A stretch of 7,674 nt of DNA, taken from the NCBI GenBank assembly GCA_938091715.1, contig CALKMT010000096.1, forward strand, positions 1 to 7,674. The letters run 5' to 3'. The position numbers and the translations under genes were made by a program. Source of the DNA: an uncultured Litorivicinus sp. (GTDB taxonomy: Bacteria; Pseudomonadota; Gammaproteobacteria; Pseudomonadales; Litorivicinaceae). Positions 4,004 to 7,674 of the stretch are shown in pieces. Every line of letters starts with the position of its first letter. Within the stretch, counting starts at the first letter, position 1. A model generated the notes under the pieces. The model searched no databases and was not told where the DNA came from. It saw only the letters and a program-made list of their open reading frames with translations.

Positions 4004-6169
4004 ATTGGCATAGGCCGCAATCAAGGTTTTTTGACCCTGGGTCTCAAAGTTGACCGTCACCTTGGTCTGCGGCCCGCTGCCCTCGAAGTTCATAACCACC
4101 CCTTCGCCAAACATCCGGTGCTCGACGCGCTGGCCCAAACTCAGGCCAATATCCACCGCCTCGCCAATGGTTTTCCAGGGGGCGGACCCAGCCTTGACCC
4201 GGGAGCCACCGCTGGACACAGGGCGGCTGATTTTGGCGGTCATGCGAATCTCTTGCATTAGCTCTGGCGGTATTTCTTTTAGGAACCGCGAGCGCGCGTT
4301 GAAGGTATCCACGCCGTGCAAGCGGCGACTTTCGGCGTAGCTTAGGTACAACTGTTTCATCGCACGGGTGATGCCGACATAGGCCAGGCGGCGCTCTTCC
4401 TCAAGCCCGTCCGGGTCCTCCATGGACATCTTGTGCGGAAACAGGCCTTCCTCGGCCCCAGCCAGAAAGACCACCGGAAACTCCAGCCCCTTGGCGCTGT
4501 GCAAGGTCATCATCTGAATCGCGTCCTCAAACTCGTCGGCCTGACGATCGCCGGCATCCAAGGAGGCCTGGGACAAAAACGCCGCCAAGGGATCGGCCTC
4601 CACGTCCTCGGGCTCAAAATCCGCACAGGCCGAGACCAATTCTTTTAAGTTCTCGACTCGGGTACGGGCTTTTTCGCCTTTTTCTGCGCCGTGGTATTCA
4701 ATCAATTGGCTAACCGCCAAAGCCTGGCGGGCTTGCTCGCCCAGCTCCAATCCCACGCAATGCTCGTCCAGGTTATTCAACAGATCGACAAAGGCGCTGA
4801 GCTGCGTGCGGGCGCGAGTCGTCAACACCCCGTTGCTGAGCGCAAATTCCGCTGCCGACCACAACGACTTGCCCTCGTCTCGGGCAATCATGCGCAGGGT
4901 GTCCAGCGTCTTTTCGCCAATGCCTCGCGGCGGCACATTGACCACCCGCTCAAAGGCCACGTCGTCCTGACGGTTCAGCTTTAAACGCAGGTAGCACAGG
5001 GCGTTTTTGATCTCGGCGCGCTCGTAAAACCGCTGGCCGCCGTATATGCGATAGGGGATCTGGGCACGTAAAAAGGCCTCTTCCAAGGCTCGAGACTGAG
5101 CGTTGGAGCGATACAAAATCGCCACGTCCGAGCGGCTGTTGCCCTCGGTCACATAGCGCTGGACGGTATCGGCGATAAAGCGTGCTTCGTCCTGCTCGTT
5201 AAAGGCGGCGTATAGCTTGAGTGGCTCGCCCTCGTTGTCTTGGGTCCATAGCTCTTTGCCCATGCGGCCCAGGTTATTTTCGATCACCGCATTGGCGGCA
5301 TTCAGAATGTTTGAGGTCGAGCGATAGTTACGGGTTAGCTTGACGGTCACCACCGGGGCGAAATCGTTCTCGAAGGCACGGATGTTTTCGACCTTGGCGC
5401 CACGCCAGCGGTAGATCGACTGGTCATCGTCACCCACCGCCATGACATAGCTGTCCGGGCCCGCCAACAGACGAAGCCAAGCGTACTGCACCGCGTTGGT
5501 GTCCTGAAACTCGTCGACCAAAATATGCCGGAACCGCTGGCGGTAGTGGCGAAGCAGCTCGGCGTTATCGCACAGGGTCTCATGAGCCCGCAGCAACAGC
5601 TCGCCAAAATCGACCAAGCCTTTGGCCTCGCATTCTTCTTCGTACTGGGCATAAATATCGATCAATCGATCGTTGTAGTAATCGCCCCGGGCCTGAACAT
5701 GCGCCGCACGGCATCCCTCGTCTTTTTGGCTGTTGATGAATCCCACCGCCTGGCGGGGTGGGAACTTCTTATCGTCCAGGTTTAACTCGGCAATAATGCG
5801 CTTGACGACTTTCAGCTGATCGTCGCTGTCCAAGACCTGAAAGTGCTGATCCAGATTGGCCTCGGCCCAGTGGGTGCGCAAAAACCGGTGGCACAGCCCG
5901 TGAAAGGTACCGACCCACATCGACCGGGTCGGCCGGCCCGTCAAGGCCTCGAGTCGTCCCTGCATTTCCCGAGCGGCTTTGTTGGTAAAGGTCACGGCCA
6001 TCACTGAGAAGGGCGAAACCTCGTGCATGTCCATCAGCCAGGCGACCCGGTGCACCAGCACACGGGTCTTGCCCGAGCCGGCCCCGGCCAGCACCAATAA
6101 ATGGGTTTCAGGCGCCGAAACAGCGTCGGCCTGTGCTTCGTTAAGCTCGGATAAAAGAGGATGCGTCAT
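3989..6169 (-). CDS. uvrD: DNA helicase II, UvrD
   Basis: This superfamily 1A 3'-5' DNA helicase acts in nucleotide excision repair, methyl-directed mismatch repair and removal of stalled RNA polymerase or RecA filaments. The 726 residues compare with 720 in E. coli, and the two are colinear. Motifs in order: Q-motif region LNEAQADAV (9-17), Walker A AGAGSGKT (28-35, Lys34), TFTNKAA (60-66), WVGTFHGL (85-92), Walker B DEFQDT (219-224), GDDDQSIYRWRGA (246-258), LTRNYRST (278-285), TLHSAKGLEFP (555-565) and YVGITRA (597-603). The C-terminal GQRVEHRMFGEGVV (679-692) and AAYANL near the end form the Tudor-like domain that docks RNA polymerase; it favours UvrD over Rep. Residue 255 is Arg where E. 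coli has Gly (SIYRWRGA versus SIYGWRGA). The start aligns with E. coli UvrD but has no good ribosome site. No canonical LexA box precedes it. Confidence 0.97.
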   Translation of the reverse strand: MTHPLLSELNEAQADAVSAPETHLLVLAGAGSGKTRVLVHRVAWLMDMHEVSPFSVMAVTFTNKAAREMQGRLEALTGRPTRSMWVGTFHGLCHRFLRTHWAEANLDQHFQVLDSDDQLKVVKRIIAELNLDDKKFPPRQAVGFINSQKDEGCRAAHVQARGDYYNDRLIDIYAQYEEECEAKGLVDFGELLLRAHETLCDNAELLRHYRQRFRHILVDEFQDTNAVQYAWLRLLAGPDSYVMAVGDDDQSIYRWRGAKVENIRAFENDFAPVVTVKLTRNYRSTSNILNAANAVIENNLGRMGKELWTQDNEGEPLKLYAAFNEQDEARFIADTVQRYVTEGNSRSDVAILYRSNAQSRALEEAFLRAQIPYRIYGGQRFYERAEIKNALCYLRLKLNRQDDVAFERVVNVPPRGIGEKTLDTLRMIARDEGKSLWSAAEFALSNGVLTTRARTQLSAFVDLLNNLDEHCVGLELGEQARQALAVSQLIEYHGAEKGEKARTRVENLKELVSACADFEPEDVEADPLAAFLSQASLDAGDRQADEFEDAIQMMTLHSAKGLEFPVVFLAGAEEGLFPHKMSMEDPDGLEEERRLAYVGITRAMKQLYLSYAESRRLHGVDTFNARSRFLKEIPPELMQEIRMTAKISRPVSSGGSRVKAGSAPWKTIGEAVDIGLSLGQRVEHRMFGEGVVMNFEGSGPQTKVTVNFETQGQKTLIAAYANLKGL

Positions 6170-6277
6170 GGCACGATTCTAACGTATCCGCAGGCATCGG
6201 TAGGGAACTAAATTCCCATACCCCTTTCACCTTATACGCTACAGACAGAGCCCTTGGGTTTATGCACAATGCCTTAG
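6170..6277. promoter_or_regulatory. Divergent promoter region between uvrD and the membrane-protein gene
   Basis: These 108 bp must hold the start signals for both genes. The only visible elements are a short inverted repeat, GGGAA-N5-TTCCC (6203-6217), and a TATAAG hexamer on the minus strand (6236-6231) that could be a -10 for uvrD but has no matching -35. There is no CTGT anywhere on the plus strand, so a palindromic CTGT-N8-ACAG LexA site is excluded. Confidence 0.5.
6203..6217. repeat. Short inverted repeat GGGAA-N5-TTCCC upstream of uvrD
   Basis: Perfect 5-bp arms flank a 5-bp centre, about 34 bp before the uvrD start. It could be an operator half-site pair or a small hairpin in the uvrD leader (GGGAA, loop TTTAG, TTCCC). 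An arrangement this short can arise by chance. Confidence 0.3.
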
Positions 6278-6853
6278 ATGAACACCGTATCTTCTACTCA
6301 TTGGTTTCTCCGCCTGCCGCTACATCACCTGGCCGGCCCCTTATACGTCCTGTTTTACGCTATACAACATCTGGTGGTTACTCCGCTTGAGCACGCACTG
6401 ATTGGACCCGGTGCGCTGACGGCTAGCCTGTTGTTCCTACCGGCAGGGATCAAAGTGGTGACTTTTTACCTGTGCCGCTGGCAGTCAGTCCCCAGTCTGA
6501 TTGTCGGGGGCTTGGTGTGTTCGTATTGGTTTTACCTACCGGGCCAGCCCTTGGTTCCGATCCTGGTGGTCAGCGTGGGCTCGGCCCTGGCCTTGCCAAT
6601 CCTGTACGAGGTGGCCTGTCGATTTTTTGACATTGATCTGTTCAAAGGCTGGAGCGGCAGTCCACATTGGTTAGCGTTATTGTCGCTGGTTGGCCTGTCC
6701 GGCGTGCTTAACGGCTGGGCACTCAGCTACGCCTGGGACAGCGGCGTTAGCCCAGAATTCCTGGCTCGAGTAGCGACAGGGGATATTCTGGGCGTTTGGG
6801 TCTTAATGCTGGCGGCCATGTTCGTGCTACGCCATCTGCGTCTTAGGGCTTGA
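6278..6853 (+). CDS. MASE1-like six-helix integral membrane protein without an output domain
   Basis: I do not recognise a named gene. The 191 residues are mostly hydrophobic, with about six predicted membrane segments: roughly 16-34, 45-66, 71-88, 91-114, 130-150 and 166-186. The layout recalls the MASE1 family, the membrane sensory region usually fused to GGDEF, EAL or histidine-kinase domains: a FLPAGIK turn (53-59) before a helix, and a GDILG element (168-172) at the start of the last helix. No signalling domain follows; the protein stops a few basic residues (RHLRLRA) after the last helix. It is therefore either a stand-alone sensor-like protein or an uncharacterised inner-membrane protein. 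A TAG lies directly before the ATG, so the reading frame cannot extend upstream. No ribosome site is visible, suggesting weak or leaderless translation. It is divergent from uvrD and overlaps the benE-type gene by 11 bp at the stops. Confidence 0.7.
   Translation: MNTVSSTHWFLRLPLHHLAGPLYVLFYAIQHLVVTPLEHALIGPGALTASLLFLPAGIKVVTFYLCRWQSVPSLIVGGLVCSYWFYLPGQPLVPILVVSVGSALALPILYEVACRFFDIDLFKGWSGSPHWLALLSLVGLSGVLNGWALSYAWDSGVSPEFLARVATGDILGVWVLMLAAMFVLRHLRLRA
6843..6853. other. Tail-to-tail overlap of the MASE1-like and benE-type genes
   Basis: The plus-strand stop TGA (6851-6853) lies inside the minus-strand gene, whose TAA stop is at 6845-6843. The two share 11 bp, with no hairpin plus T-run on either side. 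Their transcripts must therefore be complementary at the 3' ends unless terminated by Rho. Confidence 0.8.
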
Positions 6854-7674
6854 AGCGCCAAACGATACCGCCCAGCACCAAGCCCCAGAACGCACTGCCG
6901 ATACCAAAAAAGCTGACCCCCGCCACGGTCACCACGAAGCAGATCAACACCGCCTGACGGCCAGCCTCGGGCTCAAACGCCTGGCGCAAGGCGCCGGCAG
7001 TCGCTCCCACCAAGGCCAGCCCGGCAATCGACGGCACCAAATTGGCCGGTGCGGCCAAGGCGATCGGAATCATCACCGCGCTGCCCAACCCCATCAGGAT
7101 AAACACCACCCCAGCGGCCACCACGCTGCCCCAACGGGTCGACTTGGGCCCGACATCCGGGTTGGCACACATCGCGCTGGTGAGTGCCGCCAAATTGACA
7201 TGATGACCGCCAAAGGGCGCGCAGATCGCACTGGCCAAGCCAGTGACTCGTAAAATTGGCGACAAGGGCGGGTGGTAATCGTAAGAACGCAACACCGCAA
7301 GCCCAGCCAGGTTCTGACTGGTCATGGTGATCAAGTAAAGCGGCAGCGCGATGCCCACCAAACTGGTCATAGAAAAGCTCGGCGTCTGCCAGGCAAAGGG
7401 CGTTACCTGCCAGACCAAATCCTTGGGCCAATGCCCGCCCAGGGCCATGATCACTCCGGCCGCCACCACCGCGGCGGGCACTGCCCAGCGCGTCGAGCGC
7501 AAACCCACCACGAACCAGGTCAGTATGACCGGGCCCACCACCCAGGGATTGGCGGCAAAGCTGGTAACCGGAATCAGACAGATATTCAGCAAGACTCCCG
7601 CCAGCATGGCACTGGATAGGGACAATGGAATGGCTTCGACGGCCCGTCGCAAGGGCCCAATCCAGCCGGTCAGG
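6843..7674 (-). CDS. benE: BenE-family benzoate/proton symporter, N-terminus cut by the window edge
   Basis: This is predicted to be an inner-membrane proton symporter for benzoate or a related aromatic or organic acid. About 276 residues are visible, against roughly 390 in full-length members, so about 115 N-terminal residues lie beyond the window. The frame stays open through the right edge: the codons before the TTG at 7652 read LTGWIGP and continue into AMLAGVLL, a conserved family stretch. That TTG is therefore not the start. Family blocks include SQNLAGLAVLRSYDY and above all APFGGHHVNLAALTSAMC, matching the FG(S/G)H-x-(V/I)NLAA signature of E. coli YdcO/BenE. About eight membrane helices are visible, ending in the short tail WRFKP. 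No aromatic-degradation genes are seen nearby, so the substrate is uncertain. It overlaps the membrane-protein gene tail to tail at 6843-6853. Confidence 0.9.
   Translation of the reverse strand, partial: LTGWIGPLRRAVEAIPLSLSSAMLAGVLLNICLIPVTSFAANPWVVGPVILTWFVVGLRSTRWAVPAAVVAAGVIMALGGHWPKDLVWQVTPFAWQTPSFSMTSLVGIALPLYLITMTSQNLAGLAVLRSYDYHPPLSPILRVTGLASAICAPFGGHHVNLAALTSAMCANPDVGPKSTRWGSVVAAGVVFILMGLGSAVMIPIALAAPANLVPSIAGLALVGATAGALRQAFEPEAGRQAVLICFVVTVAGVSFFGIGSAFWGLVLGGIVWRFKP

Noticed and set aside
5347..5652. Minus-strand open frame inside uvrD
   Set aside because: It is a shifted frame of uvrD, which itself is intact with all helicase motifs in one frame. It gives no evidence of a frameshift.
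6231..6236. TATAAG on the minus strand as the uvrD -10 box
   Set aside because: No acceptable -35 lies 16-18 bp upstream. It is mentioned within the region entry but not called as a promoter.
7650..7652. TTG as the start codon of the benE-type gene
   Set aside because: The frame is open through the right edge and the upstream residues LTGWIGP fit the family, so the gene continues beyond the window.

Overview
The window reads as chromosomal DNA of a free-living, GC-rich (by eye high-50s %) gammaproteobacterium, most likely a marine heterotroph. The main evidence is UvrD, which is colinear with E. coli UvrD along its whole length, including the C-terminal Tudor-like domain. TRAP and BenE transporters for organic acids fit that lifestyle. 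Genes are tightly packed, with two convergent pairs overlapping at their stop codons. I see no mobile element, CRISPR array, tRNA or rRNA.

Layout. (1) 1-3584 is a complete TRAP (tripartite, sodium-dependent) transporter. The periplasmic binding protein, TakP/FcbT1-like, is on the minus strand at 51-1130, with its own UUCG-tetraloop terminator at 6-34. The two membrane subunits, DctQ-type (1459-2037) and DctM-type (2037-3536), form a one-base-overlapping pair on the plus strand that ends in a terminator at 3555-3584. The 328-bp divergent region holds two copies of a TTGGT-N3-ACCA(A) operator, typical of FCD-type GntR regulators (PdhR/LldR/FadR class), 47 bp apart. Each is followed by an extra TGACCA half-site. 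(2) 3602-4003 encodes a YciA-like acyl-CoA thioesterase just after that terminator. (3) uvrD (6169-3989, minus) overlaps the thioesterase tail to tail by 15 bp inside a palindrome. (4) 6278-6853 encodes a six-helix MASE1-like membrane protein with no output domain. (5) The 3' part of a benE-type benzoate/proton symporter gene (minus) overlaps it tail to tail by 11 bp and runs off the right edge.

How it fits together. The TRAP block looks like one regulated uptake system, with the abundant binding protein transcribed separately from the low-copy permease. TakP resemblance plus PdhR/LldR-class operators suggests a 2-oxo or 2-hydroxy acid such as pyruvate or lactate as ligand. That is an inference; no regulator gene is present here. 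The remaining genes look like independent neighbours. No clearly new multi-gene system is visible. The most interesting items are the operator architecture, the acidic tail on the large permease and the sensor-like orphan membrane protein.
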